In this document: piece after piece, positions 52,879-62,088 of the stretch
Numbering within the stretch: the stretch's first letter is position 1
Layout: every line of letters begins with the position of its first letter
DNA from: Pseudarthrobacter oxydans
GTDB taxonomy: Bacteria; Actinomycetota; Actinomycetes; Actinomycetales; Micrococcaceae
Length of the DNA: 64,000 nucleotides
Assembly: GCF_030812335.1 (NCBI RefSeq)
Contig: NZ_JAUSSN010000004.1
Coordinates: 1-64,000 of the forward strand
Direction: 5' to 3'
Translations under genes and position numbers: made by a program
Notes under the pieces: generated by a model
Database searches by the model: none
The model's input: the letters and a program-made list of their open reading frames with translations, nothing else
What the model was told of the DNA's origin: nothing

Positions 52879-52954
52879 GCGCAGGTTTCCTGACGCTGCG
52901 CTATTTTCCTGACGCTGCGGTATTTTCCTGACGCTGCGCAGGTTTCCTGACGTT
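52879..52954. repeat. Four tandem copies of a 19-bp repeat
   Basis: Units gcgcaggtttcctgacgct or gcg[c/g]tattttcctgacgct occur at 52879, 52898, 52917 and 52936. They differ only in a four-base segment and one base of the last copy. 13 bases after the yajQ stop, followed directly by a nested palindrome. Confidence 0.92.
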
Positions 52955-53005
52955 GCGCTGAAGGGCTGGCGCGCCGGTATACCGGTGTCGACAGCCCTTC
53001 AGCGC
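52955..53005. repeat. Nested palindrome after the 19-bp repeats
   Basis: Perfect 13-bp arms gcgctgaagggct / agcccttcagcgc (52955-52967 with 52993-53005). The 25-base loop contains another perfect palindrome, ccggtataccgg (52974-52985). 53006-53172 holds no gene. Confidence 0.92.
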
Positions 53006-53172
53006 GTCACGGGGCCACTTGCGCGTCGGCACCCTCAGATCCAGGGCATCCACTGCGATCGGTCCGCGCTCCGGGGGCACATTGGCGCGGATAGGCCGTC
53101 AGCTGAGGCGCCGCCGTCGAAATCCGGGCTCAAAGTGCCCCCGGACGGATGCGCCCCGGCCCAACCCGCCGG

Positions 53173-54045
53173 CTAGCCGAGCGGCCGGCCCGCCATCCGC
53201 TCCAGCCGGCCGATCCGCTCGCCCATCGGCGGGTGCGTGGAGAACATCTTCGCGACGCCGCCCGCGCGGAACGGATTCGCGATCATCAGGTGCGAGGCGT
53301 TGACCAGCCGCTGGTCCTGTGGCAGCGGGGCGAGCTGCACGCCCTGCTCAATCTTGCGCAGGGCCGAGGCGAGCGCCAGCGGGTCCCCCGTGAGCTTGGA
53401 ACCGTCCTCGTCGGCGTCGAACTCCCTGGTCCGGGAGATGGCCATCTGGATCAGCGAGGCGGCAAACGGGGCCAGCAGCGCCATCGCGATCGCGGCGATG
53501 GGATTGGCGTTGCGCCGGTCCCCGCCGCCGCCGAAAATCAGGAACATCTGCGCCACCGACGTGATCACACCGGCGACGGCGGCGGCCACCGAGGCGGTCA
53601 GGATGTCCCGGTTGTAGACGTGCATCAGCTCGTGGCCCAGCACGCCGCGCAGTTCCCGGGCGTCGAGCATCCGGAGAATGCCCTCGGTGCAGCACACCGC
53701 GGCGTTTTGCGGGTTCCGTCCGGTGGCGAACGCGTTCGGGGCCATCGTCGGCGAGAGGTAGATCCGCGGCATCGGCTGCTGCGCCTGGGCGGAGAGCTCC
53801 CGGACAATCTGGTAGAGCTGGGGCGCCTGGGCCTCCGTCACGGGATAGGCCTGCATGGCCCGGATTGCGAGTTTGTCACTGTTCCAGTAGCCGTAGGCCG
53901 TCGTGGCGACGCCCACCAGCGCCATGATCCAGATCGGCGCTGCGCTGCGCATGCTGGAGGCCATCAGCGCGCCAAGCCCCAGCAGCACCGCCCACAGCAC
54001 ACCGAAAAGGGCCGCGGTCTTCAGTCCGTTGTGATGCTGATGCAC
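53173..54045 (-). CDS. htpX: HtpX-like membrane zinc metalloprotease
   Basis: 290 residues. Two N-terminal membrane helices, LSPTMAPNAFATGRNPQNAAVCCTEGIL, the zinc motif HELMH (138-142) and the downstream glutamate ligand in REFDADEDG, with two more helices between. It degrades damaged membrane proteins. Start is GTG at 54045, with gggagga five bases before, stronger than the longer frame at 54081. Confidence 0.93.
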   Translation of the reverse strand: MHQHHNGLKTAALFGVLWAVLLGLGALMASSMRSAAPIWIMALVGVATTAYGYWNSDKLAIRAMQAYPVTEAQAPQLYQIVRELSAQAQQPMPRIYLSPTMAPNAFATGRNPQNAAVCCTEGILRMLDARELRGVLGHELMHVYNRDILTASVAAAVAGVITSVAQMFLIFGGGGDRRNANPIAAIAMALLAPFAASLIQMAISRTREFDADEDGSKLTGDPLALASALRKIEQGVQLAPLPQDQRLVNASHLMIANPFRAGGVAKMFSTHPPMGERIGRLERMAGRPLG

Positions 54046-54096
54046 GATTCCTCCCGAAGTCGTCCCAATATCGACCCGCACAAGAAAAACGTCCCG

Positions 54097-55368
54097 CTAG
54101 GGCACCGGGTTCCGCGCGTCATACTTCAGGAAGCCACACTGCCAGTGCGCCACGGCCCAGGCCACCGCGATGCACAACAGGCCGCCCAAAAGCAGGACCC
54201 AGCCTTCACTCAAAATTTTAGTCCCACCGCCCGCCAGCATGTCCCCCACCCGGGGTCCGCCGGCCACCACCACAATGAAGACGCCCTGCAGCCGGCCGCG
54301 CAGGTGGTCCGGCGTGGAGGCCTGCAGGATGGTCGTGCGGAAGACGGCGCTGACGGAGTCGGCGATGCCGGCCAGCCCGCAGCACAGGGCCGCGGGCAGC
54401 AGCCACCACGTCACGCCACCGGCGCCGGAGTCCCCGGCAAGGACGACGACGAGGCCGAAGCCTGCAATTGAGGCGCCCCAGCCCATCACGGACCAGACGA
54501 CGGCGGCCCCCTGCCGCCGCACCGCCCCGAGCGGGCCGGAGAAGAGGCCGGCCAGGAACGCGCCGACCGCGGTGGAGGCCAGCAGGATCCCCACCGTGGC
54601 TTCGCCGCCGCCGATCATCACGGCGCCGATCGCGGGCAGCAGCGCCCGGGGCTGCGCGAAGATCATGGCGACGAGGTCGATGATGAAGGTCATCCGCAGG
54701 TTGGGGCGGGTGCCCAGGAAACGGAAGCCCTCGACGACGGAGCGCAGCCCCGCGGGCCGCGCATGCTCCCCCGGCGGCATTGCCGGCAGCTTGAACAGTG
54801 CCCACAAGGCGAAGGCGAAGGTGGCGACGTCGATCGTGTAGGTCCAGGCGAATCCCACGGTGGCTACCAGCAGCCCGGCCAGCAGCGGCCCGGCGGTCAG
54901 CGTGAGGCCAAAACTGATCATGCTCAGCGCATTGGCGGCCGGCAGGAGCTCCTTGCGCACCAGCAGCGGGATAATGGCGCTGCGGGCCGGCTGGTTGATG
55001 GCCTGCGCGCCGCTCTGCACCGCCACCAGGGCGTACAGCACCCAGATGTTCCCCAGCTGCAGCCAGGCCTGCAAGGCCAGGCAGGCGGTGGTCAGCCACA
55101 GTACCGAGGAGGCCAGCAGCGCCACCTTGCGGCGGTCGTGGGCGTCCGCGATCGATCCGCCCAGCAGCCCGCCGAAAACCAGCGGGACGAGGGCAAAAAT
55201 GCTCAGCAGTCCCACGTAGAGGCTGTCCTGGGTGAGCCGGTAGACCTCCAGGCTCACGGCCACGAGGGTCAGCTGGCTTCCCAGGGCGGCGACGGTGGAT
55301 CCCAGCCACAGGCGGCGGAACGCCGGACTCTCGCGCAAGGGCGTGATGTCCGCCAGATATTTCCCCAC
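54097..55368 (-). CDS. MFS transporter, EntS/enterobactin-exporter-like
   Basis: 423 residues, twelve helices. FRRLWLGSTVAALGSQLTLVAVSLEVYRLTQDSLYVGLLS is the opening of the EntS/MFS_3 group, and GGSIADAHDRRKV is the conserved loop 2-3. These proteins export siderophores or drugs. Upstream of HtpX on the same strand, with 50 bases between. Substrate unknown. Confidence 0.88.
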   Translation of the reverse strand: MGKYLADITPLRESPAFRRLWLGSTVAALGSQLTLVAVSLEVYRLTQDSLYVGLLSIFALVPLVFGGLLGGSIADAHDRRKVALLASSVLWLTTACLALQAWLQLGNIWVLYALVAVQSGAQAINQPARSAIIPLLVRKELLPAANALSMISFGLTLTAGPLLAGLLVATVGFAWTYTIDVATFAFALWALFKLPAMPPGEHARPAGLRSVVEGFRFLGTRPNLRMTFIIDLVAMIFAQPRALLPAIGAVMIGGGEATVGILLASTAVGAFLAGLFSGPLGAVRRQGAAVVWSVMGWGASIAGFGLVVVLAGDSGAGGVTWWLLPAALCCGLAGIADSVSAVFRTTILQASTPDHLRGRLQGVFIVVVAGGPRVGDMLAGGGTKILSEGWVLLLGGLLCIAVAWAVAHWQCGFLKYDARNPVP

Positions 55369-55528
55369 CCGGATACTCTAATGGCGCCGGAGCGGCAGGC
55401 CGGCGCACCCGGTGCCCGACGCGCAGTCTGGCCGCCGCCGCCCCTGGAGCCGCCGGCGTCAGCGGCGTCATAGGCGCCCCCGGCGCCGCCGGCGACGCCA
55501 AAGCCGGATAGGCGACATAGGCGCGCCT

Positions 55529-55549
55529 TATTATGATCGACTCATAATA
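55529..55549. promoter_or_regulatory. Candidate Fur/CatR operator ahead of the regulator-catalase unit
   Basis: Perfect inverted repeat tattatga (55529-55536) - tcgac - tcataata (55542-55549), an AT-rich island in GC-rich DNA. It overlaps a likely -10 (CATAAT, 55543-55548). This is the size and composition expected for a Fur/PerR-family site and implies autoregulation by the adjacent gene. Confidence 0.7.
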
Positions 55550-55566
55550 GGTGCTTGAATGGGGGC

Positions 55567-56034
55567 ATGACGGATTCGGCGGGCACCCACGAGGCATGGG
55601 CTGCCGCCCTGCGCGCCCACGGCCGCCGGGTGACCAAACAGCGGCTCGCCGTGCTCACCGCCGTCGAACACCACCCGCACTCCCCGGCCGAGCACATCCT
55701 CGCCGCCGCCCGCCAGGATCTCCCCGAGCTGACCGCGCAGTCCGTCTACGTGGTCCTGGGCGATTTGACCGACCTGCAGATGCTGCGCCGCTTCGAGCCC
55801 CCGCACTCCCCCGCCCTGTACGAAACGCGGGTGGGCGACAACCACCACCACGCCGTCTGCATCAGCTGCGGCCGGGTGGAGGACGTCGAATGCGCCGTCG
55901 GGCATGCGCCGTGCCTGACGCCGAGCTGGGACGAGAACGCCAAGCCGATGACCATCCAGATCGCGGACGTGCTGTACCAGGGCATCTGCCAGGACTGCCA
56001 GCGCACCCAACAACTTCCCTCCGAACGTAAATAA
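55567..56034 (+). CDS. Fur-family regulator (FurA/CatR type)
   Basis: 155 residues. Winged helix GRRVTKQRLAVLTAVEHHPHSPAEHILAAAR, then DNHHHAVCISCGRVEDVEC with H93-H95 and two CxxC pairs (C98/C101 and C141/C144) for structural zinc. Upstream of a catalase by 24 bases, the order of FurA-KatG in mycobacteria and CatR-CatA in Streptomyces. It probably represses both genes and is released by peroxide. Start ATG at 55567; a TTG at 55555 is the alternative. Confidence 0.92.
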   Translation: MTDSAGTHEAWAAALRAHGRRVTKQRLAVLTAVEHHPHSPAEHILAAARQDLPELTAQSVYVVLGDLTDLQMLRRFEPPHSPALYETRVGDNHHHAVCISCGRVEDVECAVGHAPCLTPSWDENAKPMTIQIADVLYQGICQDCQRTQQLPSERK

Positions 56035-56058
56035 GTACAACCAAGAAATAGGAGAACG

Positions 56059-57558
56059 ATGACTCAGAACATCTCTGCGCCCGCCGTGTCCACAACACAG
56101 ACCGGTGCCCCGGTCACATCCGATGCCCACTCGAAATCCGTCGGTGCTGACGGCGCGATCATCCTCACCGATCACTACCTGATCGAGAAGCTCGCGCAGT
56201 TCAACCGCGAGCGTGTGCCGGAGCGCGTCGTGCACGCCAAGGGCGGCGGCGCGTTCGGTACCTTCACGACCACCGAGGACGTCTCGAAGTACACCAAGGC
56301 CGCGCTGTTCCAGCCGGGCACCGAGACCGAGATGCTCATCCGCTTCTCCTCCGTCGCCGGCGAGGCAGGCTCCCCCGACACCTGGCGCGACCCCCGCGGT
56401 TTCGCCGTGAAGTTCTACACCACCGAGGGCAACTACGACCTCGTCGGCAACAACACCCCGGTGTTCTTCATCCGCGACGGCATCAAGTTCCCGGACTTCA
56501 TCCACTCGCAGAAGCGCCTCCCGGGCACCCACCTGCGCGACGCCGACATGCAGTGGGACTTCTGGACCCTCTCCCCCGAGTCCGCGCACCAGGTCACCTG
56601 GCTGATGGGCGACCGCGGCCTCCCGGCCTCCTGGCGTGAAATGCAGGGCTACGGCTCGCACACCTACCAGTGGATCAACGCCGAAGGCCAGCGCTTCTGG
56701 GTCAAGTACCACTTCCGCTCCAACCAGGGCGTCAACTCCATGACCGGAGACGCGGCCGAGGCCCTGGCCGGCGCCGACGGCGACTTCTACATCCGCGACC
56801 TGCAGGAGAACATTGCCGCCGGCAACTTCCCCTCCTGGGACCTGCACGTCCAGGTCATGCCGTACGAGGATGCCAAGACCTACCGCTTCAACCCGTTCGA
56901 CCTCACCAAGGTGTGGCCGCACGCGGACTACCCGCTGATCAAGGTCGGCACCATGGAGCTGAACCGGAACCCGGAGAACTACTTCGCGCAGATCGAGCAG
57001 GCCGCCTTCGCGCCGTCGAACTTCGTGCCGGGCATCGCCGCATCGCCGGACAAGATGCTGCAGGCCCGCATCTTCTCCTACGCCGACGCGCACCGCTACC
57101 GCGTGGGCACCAACCACGCCCAGCTGCCGGTCAACCTGCCCAAGAACCAGGTCAACAACTACAGCCAGGACGGCCAGGGCCGCTACCTCTTCAACGCCCC
57201 GTCCGTTCCGGTCTACGCACCGAACTCCCTCGGCGGCCCGGCTGCCGTGGAGCCGCTGAACCCGGCCGGCGGCTGGGAGAACGACGGCGAGCTCACGCAC
57301 TCCGCGCACTCCCTGCACGCCGAAGACGGCGACTTCGGCCAGGCCGGCACGCTGTACCGCGAAGTGTTCGACGACGGCGCCAAGGCCCGCCTGCTGGACA
57401 CCGTCACCGGTGCCGTCAGCGGCGTCAAGAACGCCGAGATCAAGGAACGCGCCATCCAGTACTGGACCAACGTCGACGCCGAGTTCGGCGCCAAGCTGCG
57501 CGCCAACCTGGGTGCCGGCCAGGTCGAATCCGACGCCGAGGCCGCCAACAAGGTCTGA
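56059..57558 (+). CDS. katA: Monofunctional heme catalase
   Basis: 499 residues, small-subunit type. Distal H59 in [13 protein letters not shown]132 in [13 protein letters not shown], and the proximal heme ligand Y341 in [15 protein letters not shown]. It breaks down H2O2. aggag lies at good distance before the ATG. It follows the Fur-family gene and is ended by a strong terminator. Confidence 0.96.
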   Translation: MTQNISAPAVSTTQTGAPVTSDAHSKSVGADGAIILTDHYLIEKLAQFNRERVPERVVHAKGGGAFGTFTTTEDVSKYTKAALFQPGTETEMLIRFSSVAGEAGSPDTWRDPRGFAVKFYTTEGNYDLVGNNTPVFFIRDGIKFPDFIHSQKRLPGTHLRDADMQWDFWTLSPESAHQVTWLMGDRGLPASWREMQGYGSHTYQWINAEGQRFWVKYHFRSNQGVNSMTGDAAEALAGADGDFYIRDLQENIAAGNFPSWDLHVQVMPYEDAKTYRFNPFDLTKVWPHADYPLIKVGTMELNRNPENYFAQIEQAAFAPSNFVPGIAASPDKMLQARIFSYADAHRYRVGTNHAQLPVNLPKNQVNNYSQDGQGRYLFNAPSVPVYAPNSLGGPAAVEPLNPAGGWENDGELTHSAHSLHAEDGDFGQAGTLYREVFDDGAKARLLDTVTGAVSGVKNAEIKERAIQYWTNVDAEFGAKLRANLGAGQVESDAEAANKV

Positions 57559-57581
57559 TCGTCCCGCTCCAGGCATTAAGA

Positions 57582-57630
57582 AAGCACCCCGCCGCGGACC
57601 TGAACCGGTCCCCGTGGCGGGGTGCTTTTT
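57582..57630 (+). terminator. Terminator of the regulator-catalase unit
   Basis: Large hairpin with arms aagcaccccgcc(gcggacc) and (ggtccccgt)ggcggggtgctt, then tttttg. 24 bases after the catalase stop. Confidence 0.93.
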
Positions 57631-57665
57631 GTTGCTGCCGTTAGTGCCGCTACCGGCGTGACCGT

Positions 57666-58541
57666 TTAGGCGACATCCGCGCCCGAGGCGGCTGCCGGCG
57701 TCGGGCCTGCGGACGGTGTTCCCGCCGCGGCCGGTCGGTCGCCCTTTTTGGCGAGCTGGATCTGCTCGTAGACGTGGTGGCGCAGTTCGGTGAAGCGCGG
57801 CAGGGACCGGGTCTCGAGCTGGTCGCGTTCCTCGGGCAGGTCAATGGCGATGTCCTCCTGGATCACCGTCGGGGAGCTGGAGAGGATGATGACCCGCTCG
57901 CCGAGGTACACGGATTCGTCGATGTCGTGGGTAACGAACAGGATCGTGATCCCGAGCTTCTTCCACACGGTGCGGATCAGGTCCTCCAGATCCGCCCGGG
58001 TCTGGGCGTCCACGGCAGCAAACGGCTCATCCATCAGCAGCACCTCGGGCTGGTACGCGATGGCTCGGGCGATTGCGACGCGCTGCTGCATGCCGCCGGA
58101 GAGCTGCCAGGGGTAGGACCGCGGGACGTGGGACAAGCCCACCGCCTCGAGGGCCTCATCCACGAGCCGGTCGCGTTCGGCCCGCGGGACGCCCTGGTTC
58201 TTCAGCGGCAGTTCCACGTTGTCCCGGACCCGCATCCACGGGAAGAGCGAGCGTCCGTATTCCTGGAACACCACGGCCATCTTCTTCGGCGGCCCGGACA
58301 CCCGCTTGCCGCTCAGGAGGACTTCGCCCTCGGTCGGGGCCATCAGCCCGGAGATGCACTTGAGCAGCGTGGTCTTGCCGGACCCGGAGGGCCCCACCAG
58401 GCACGCCAGCTCCCCCGCCCGCAGATCGAAGGTGAGGTTCCGCACGGCCTCCACGTCGCCGCCGTCGGTCTGGTACACCTTCTTCAGCCCGCGCACGGAG
58501 AGCATCGCTTCCGGGGCCGCCTGCGTTGGGTCAGGCTGCAT
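57666..58541 (-). CDS. ABC importer ATPase, SsuB/TauB/NrtD-like
   Basis: 291 residues. Walker A GPSGSGKT (50-57), Q-loop VFQEYGRSLFPW, signature LSGGMQQR, Walker B LLMDEPFAAVDAQTR, H-loop FVTHDIDES. The C-terminal tail is Ala/Pro-rich. Last gene of a four-gene importer unit; overlaps the permease by 11 bases. Confidence 0.93.
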   Translation of the reverse strand: MQPDPTQAAPEAMLSVRGLKKVYQTDGGDVEAVRNLTFDLRAGELACLVGPSGSGKTTLLKCISGLMAPTEGEVLLSGKRVSGPPKKMAVVFQEYGRSLFPWMRVRDNVELPLKNQGVPRAERDRLVDEALEAVGLSHVPRSYPWQLSGGMQQRVAIARAIAYQPEVLLMDEPFAAVDAQTRADLEDLIRTVWKKLGITILFVTHDIDESVYLGERVIILSSSPTVIQEDIAIDLPEERDQLETRSLPRFTELRHHVYEQIQLAKKGDRPAAAGTPSAGPTPAAASGADVA

Positions 58542-59304
58542 TTTCTACCTCTTTCTGGCCGTGGTACCAGCGCAGGATGTTCCGCTCGGCCCACTGGAAG
58601 ATGAATGACATGCCCACACCCAGCAGCCCGAGCACCACAATGCCGGACCACATCTCCGGGATGGAGAAGGACCGCTGGAACTGGACGATGGCGAAGCCCA
58701 GTCCCGAGGACGAGGCAAACATTTCGGAAATGACCATCAGGATCAGCCCGAGCGACATCGACTGGCGCACGCCGGCCATGATCTGCGGGCTGGCGGACGG
58801 CAGCACCAGGTACCGGACGCGGGCCCACCCGTCGACGCCGTAGGTGTGGGCGGAGTCGGAGAGCACCGGGTCGACGGCGCGGACGCCCTCGATCGTGTTC
58901 AGCAGCACCGGCCAGATGCAGCCGGAGATGATGACGACGACTTTCATGGTGTCGGTGATGCCCATGAGCAGCATCAGCACCGGCACCAGGACTGGAGGCG
59001 GGATGGCGCGGAAGAACTCCAGCGTCGGTTCCAGCAGCGCCCGGAGCCATCTGACCGATCCGATCAGGACCCCGCCGACGACGCCGATCACGATGGCCAC
59101 GAGGACGCCCACCGCGAGCCGGCCGATGCTGGGCAGCACATCCGTGAAGATACGCTCGCCGAACCAGACCTCGGCGAAGGTTTCGACCAGGCTGGCCGGG
59201 GTGGGAACGAAGAAGTTCTCCGTCTCCAGGGTGGCGGCCCACCAGATCAGGATCAGGATCACCGGCAGGCCCAGGAGGTAGCCGAGATTCTTCAGGGTTT
59301 TCAT
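58531..59304 (-). CDS. ABC importer permease 2, SsuC-like
   Basis: 257 residues with six membrane helices and the EAA-type loop GVDGWARVRYLVLPSASPQIMAGVRQSMSLGL. Belongs to the nitrate/sulfonate/taurine permease family. Overlaps both neighbours; with permease 1 it should form a heterodimeric channel. Confidence 0.92.
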   Translation of the reverse strand: MKTLKNLGYLLGLPVILILIWWAATLETENFFVPTPASLVETFAEVWFGERIFTDVLPSIGRLAVGVLVAIVIGVVGGVLIGSVRWLRALLEPTLEFFRAIPPPVLVPVLMLLMGITDTMKVVVIISGCIWPVLLNTIEGVRAVDPVLSDSAHTYGVDGWARVRYLVLPSASPQIMAGVRQSMSLGLILMVISEMFASSSGLGFAIVQFQRSFSIPEMWSGIVVLGLLGVGMSFIFQWAERNILRWYHGQKEVENAA

Positions 59305-60143
59305 ACGAACACCTCGGACCGGACCGACGTGTGCCAGGACAGGGTCTTCTTTTCGATGAAGCGCATCAGCATGTTGATCAGCACCCCGATCAGGCCGGTG
59401 GCGAGCACCAGGGCGTACATGCCGGAGATCGCACCGCCGGACTGGGCCAGGGCGATCTCGCGGCCGAGCCCCGGGGATCCGATCACCAGTTCCGCGGTGA
59501 TGGCCAGGACCAGCGCCACCGCCGCGGCGAGCCGCACCCCGGTCATCAGGTAGGGCAGGGTGGTGGGAAAGACGACGTAGCGGATCCGGGCCATCCTGCC
59601 CAGGCCGTACGTCCTGGCCGTGTTGTTGGCGACCATGTCGACGTCGGCCACGCCGTAGAGCACCTGGATCAGGACCTGCCAGAAGGCGGCGTACACGATC
59701 AGCAGCAGCGACGACTCGATCTTCACACCGAACATCAGCACGGCCAGCGGGATCAGCGCGACCGACGGGATCGGGCGCAGGAATTCAATCGTGGAGTTGG
59801 TGGCCTTCCGCAGGAAGTTGCTGGAGCCGATGATGAAGCCGAGCACCACGGCGGCCGCCACGGCCATCAGCAGGCCCAGGAACCACGCCTTCATGGTCTC
59901 GCCCACGGCGACCCAGAAGGCCGTGAGCCCAAAATCGACGATCAGCGCGGCGATGACCTCGCTGGCGGGCGGCAAATAGTTTGGGTCGACGAGGCCGAGC
60001 CGGGGAATGAGTTCCCAGGTGAGCAGGAATCCGAGGATCCCCGCGAGGCCGAGCAGTTGCTTGGTTGGCATCTTGCGGACCTGCCGGTGCTGCCGCTCCA
60101 CGCTGGGAGCGGCAGCACCGGAGGCCAGGGTCTTTGAACTCAC
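59301..60143 (-). CDS. ABC importer permease 1, SsuC-like
   Basis: 280 residues, six helices, EAA loop YGLGRMARIRYVVFPTTLPYLMTGVRLAAAVAL. Overlaps the binding protein gene and permease 2 by four bases each. Confidence 0.92.
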   Translation of the reverse strand: MSSKTLASGAAAPSVERQHRQVRKMPTKQLLGLAGILGFLLTWELIPRLGLVDPNYLPPASEVIAALIVDFGLTAFWVAVGETMKAWFLGLLMAVAAAVVLGFIIGSSNFLRKATNSTIEFLRPIPSVALIPLAVLMFGVKIESSLLLIVYAAFWQVLIQVLYGVADVDMVANNTARTYGLGRMARIRYVVFPTTLPYLMTGVRLAAAVALVLAITAELVIGSPGLGREIALAQSGGAISGMYALVLATGLIGVLINMLMRFIEKKTLSWHTSVRSEVFV

Positions 60144-61120
60144 GGGAGGAGTTCGTCTGCGTTCGGAGCCTTGGTCAGCGTGCCGTACTTGGCGGCGGCG
60201 TCGCCGAGGGTCTTGAACGCGTCCTGGTTGAACTCGACCCGGTACCGCGGCAGCACGATCGCGGCCCGCGCGGCCTCGTCGATCTTGGTGTAGGTGCCCA
60301 CGACGGCGCGGACCTCCTCCGGGTGCTGCTGCGCGTATTCGAGCGACTTGTTCATGGCGCGGGTGAACTTCTGCGTGAGCTCGGCCTTGCCCTGGATGGT
60401 CTCCGCCTTGGTGAAGTAGCCGGCGATGTCCAGCTCCGGGTGCATCTCGACGAAGTTCCAGGAGACCACCTTGCCGCCTTCAGCCACCGCCTTGGACAGG
60501 AAGGGCTCGAGGATCCAGGCCGCCTCCACCTGCTTGTTGGCCAGCGCCGCCGGGGCGTCCGGGAAGGCCACCTCAACGAACTTCACGCTGTTGGGGTCCC
60601 CGCCGTCCTTTTCGATGACGGACTTGATCGTCGTGTCGCCGATGTTGGAGAGGTTGTTCACCGAGACGGTCTTGCCGGCGAGGTCCTTCGCGGACTGGAT
60701 GCTCGACCCGGCCGGCACAACGACGCCGCCGATGTCCTTGCCGATCTCACCGGTGGTGGAGGCACCGTTGGCGACGAACTTCAGGTCAAGGCCCTTGTCC
60801 TTGGCGACCATGACCGAGATCAGGTTGGAGAAGGCGAAGTCGAAGCTGCCGCTGACGATGCCGGGGACGATCGCCGCGCCGCCCGTTGCGGTCTGGATGT
60901 CCAGCTGGAGTCCCTCCTCCTTGAAGAAGCCCTGCTTGTCGCCGAGGTAGATGGGGGCGCAGTCGACGATCGGAATGACACCGACGCTGACCTTGGTCAG
61001 GCTCGAATCTCCGCCGCCGGTGGCAGCGCCGCCTCCCGTGGAACTGGGCGAGCCACTTCCGCAGGCCGACAGTCCCAGAACGGATGCGGCTGCCAGGACG
61101 GCAATAAAACGACGTTTCAT
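60140..61120 (-). CDS. NMT1/SsuA-like solute-binding lipoprotein
   Basis: 326 residues. Signal peptide with lipobox LSAC (cysteine about residue 20), a Gly/Ser linker, then VIPIVDCAPIYLGDKQGFFKEEGLQLDIQTATGG, the family opening, and GSFDFAFSNLIS. Such proteins bind sulfonates, taurine, nitrate or pyrimidine precursors. aggagtgaac directly precedes the ATG at 61120. First gene of the importer unit, with a promoter and operator at 61173-61231. Substrate cannot be read from sequence. Confidence 0.9.
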   Translation of the reverse strand: MKRRFIAVLAAASVLGLSACGSGSPSSTGGGAATGGGDSSLTKVSVGVIPIVDCAPIYLGDKQGFFKEEGLQLDIQTATGGAAIVPGIVSGSFDFAFSNLISVMVAKDKGLDLKFVANGASTTGEIGKDIGGVVVPAGSSIQSAKDLAGKTVSVNNLSNIGDTTIKSVIEKDGGDPNSVKFVEVAFPDAPAALANKQVEAAWILEPFLSKAVAEGGKVVSWNFVEMHPELDIAGYFTKAETIQGKAELTQKFTRAMNKSLEYAQQHPEEVRAVVGTYTKIDEAARAAIVLPRYRVEFNQDAFKTLGDAAAKYGTLTKAPNADELLP

Positions 61121-61172
61121 GTTCACTCCTATGTGCCCATTGGCATGGGAGTGACTAGCCCCCAGCCCCAAA

Positions 61173-61231
61173 TGTTCGCTATTCGAACAGACGTTCAAAT
61201 TAAGTCTGATCTAAACCCCAGGTGAGGTCAA
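61173..61231 (-). promoter_or_regulatory. Promoter and operator of the ABC importer unit
   Basis: Minus-strand -35 TTGACC (61226-61231), 17-base spacer, -10 CAGACT (61203-61208). Just downstream lie three half-sites: tgttcg-ctatt-cgaaca (61173-61189, perfect arms) and tcgaac-agac-gttcaa (61183-61198), sharing the middle cgaac. The first pair has IclR/GntR-like symmetry. The second differs by one base from the actinobacterial LexA box. Confidence 0.65.
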
Positions 61232-61395
61232 CCACATCCGGCTCATTGTTACAGCTCTGAGACGGGTGCGTCCACGGCATGTGAGGGAGCGAGATCCTCG
61301 GTGCCCCACGTTGACCGCGGCGGGGGTGTCCTCGTCTTTCCACATAGGGCTGGCGCCGCTCGCGGCGAGGCGCGCCAGGTCCCTAGGATGCACAC

Positions 61396-62031
61396 ATGAC
61401 CCCATTTTCAGGCATCCCGGACGCCGCCTTCGAGTTCTACGCGGAACTCGAACACAACAACAACCGTGGCTGGTGGCTGGAACACAAATCCACCTACGAC
61501 TCCGCGGTCAAGGAACCCTTGACCGGGCTGCTGGCCGCCCTGGAGCCGGAGTTCGGCGAAGCCAGGCTGTTCCGGCCCAACCGGGACATCCGGTTTTCCC
61601 CGGACAAATCGCCTTACAAAACGGCCCAGGGAGCCCTTGCCGCCGTTGCCGAGGGAACGGGCTTCTACATCCAACTCGACGCCGACGGCCTCCTCATTGG
61701 CGGCGGATACCACACGCACACACCTGCCCAGCTGGCCCGCTTCCGCAGTGCGGTGGACGCCCCCTCCAGCGGAGGAGTCCTGCAGCAGATCGTCGCGCGC
61801 GTCGCGGCGCTGGGCTTCACCGTGGAGGGTGAGACCCTGAAGACGGTTCCGCGCGGGTTCACCAAGGACCATCCCCGCGCGGACCTACTGAAGCACAAGT
61901 CCCTCGCCGCCGGCATGCACGTGGGACGGCCGGACTGGATCTCAACGCCGGGCGCGGCCCGGGAGGTGGCCCGGCGCTGGGAGGAACTGCGGCCGCTGGT
62001 GGAGTGGATCGGGCGCTACGCCGCGCCCTGA
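61396..62031 (+). CDS. DUF2461 family protein
   Basis: 211 residues: FEFYAELEHNNNRGWWLEHKSTYDSAV, RLFRPNRDIRFSPDKSPYKTAQGA and GRPDWISTPG are the family marks (TIGR02453 type). Soluble; no known activity. TAGGAT (61384-61389) six bases before the ATG and no ribosome site, so probably leaderless. Confidence 0.9.
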   Translation: MTPFSGIPDAAFEFYAELEHNNNRGWWLEHKSTYDSAVKEPLTGLLAALEPEFGEARLFRPNRDIRFSPDKSPYKTAQGALAAVAEGTGFYIQLDADGLLIGGGYHTHTPAQLARFRSAVDAPSSGGVLQQIVARVAALGFTVEGETLKTVPRGFTKDHPRADLLKHKSLAAGMHVGRPDWISTPGAAREVARRWEELRPLVEWIGRYAAP

Positions 62032-62088
62032 GCGACGTCGGACGGGGCCGGATGTGCCGGTTCGGATCTGCCGTGTCGGCTGGGCCGG

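Noticed and set aside
52879..52954. Possible CRISPR array
   Set aside because: The units are 19 bp and contiguous with no spacers, and no cas genes are near.
61183..61198. True LexA (SOS) box
   Set aside because: One mismatch in an arm, and the downstream genes are an importer, not repair genes; kept only as a possibility within the operator entry.
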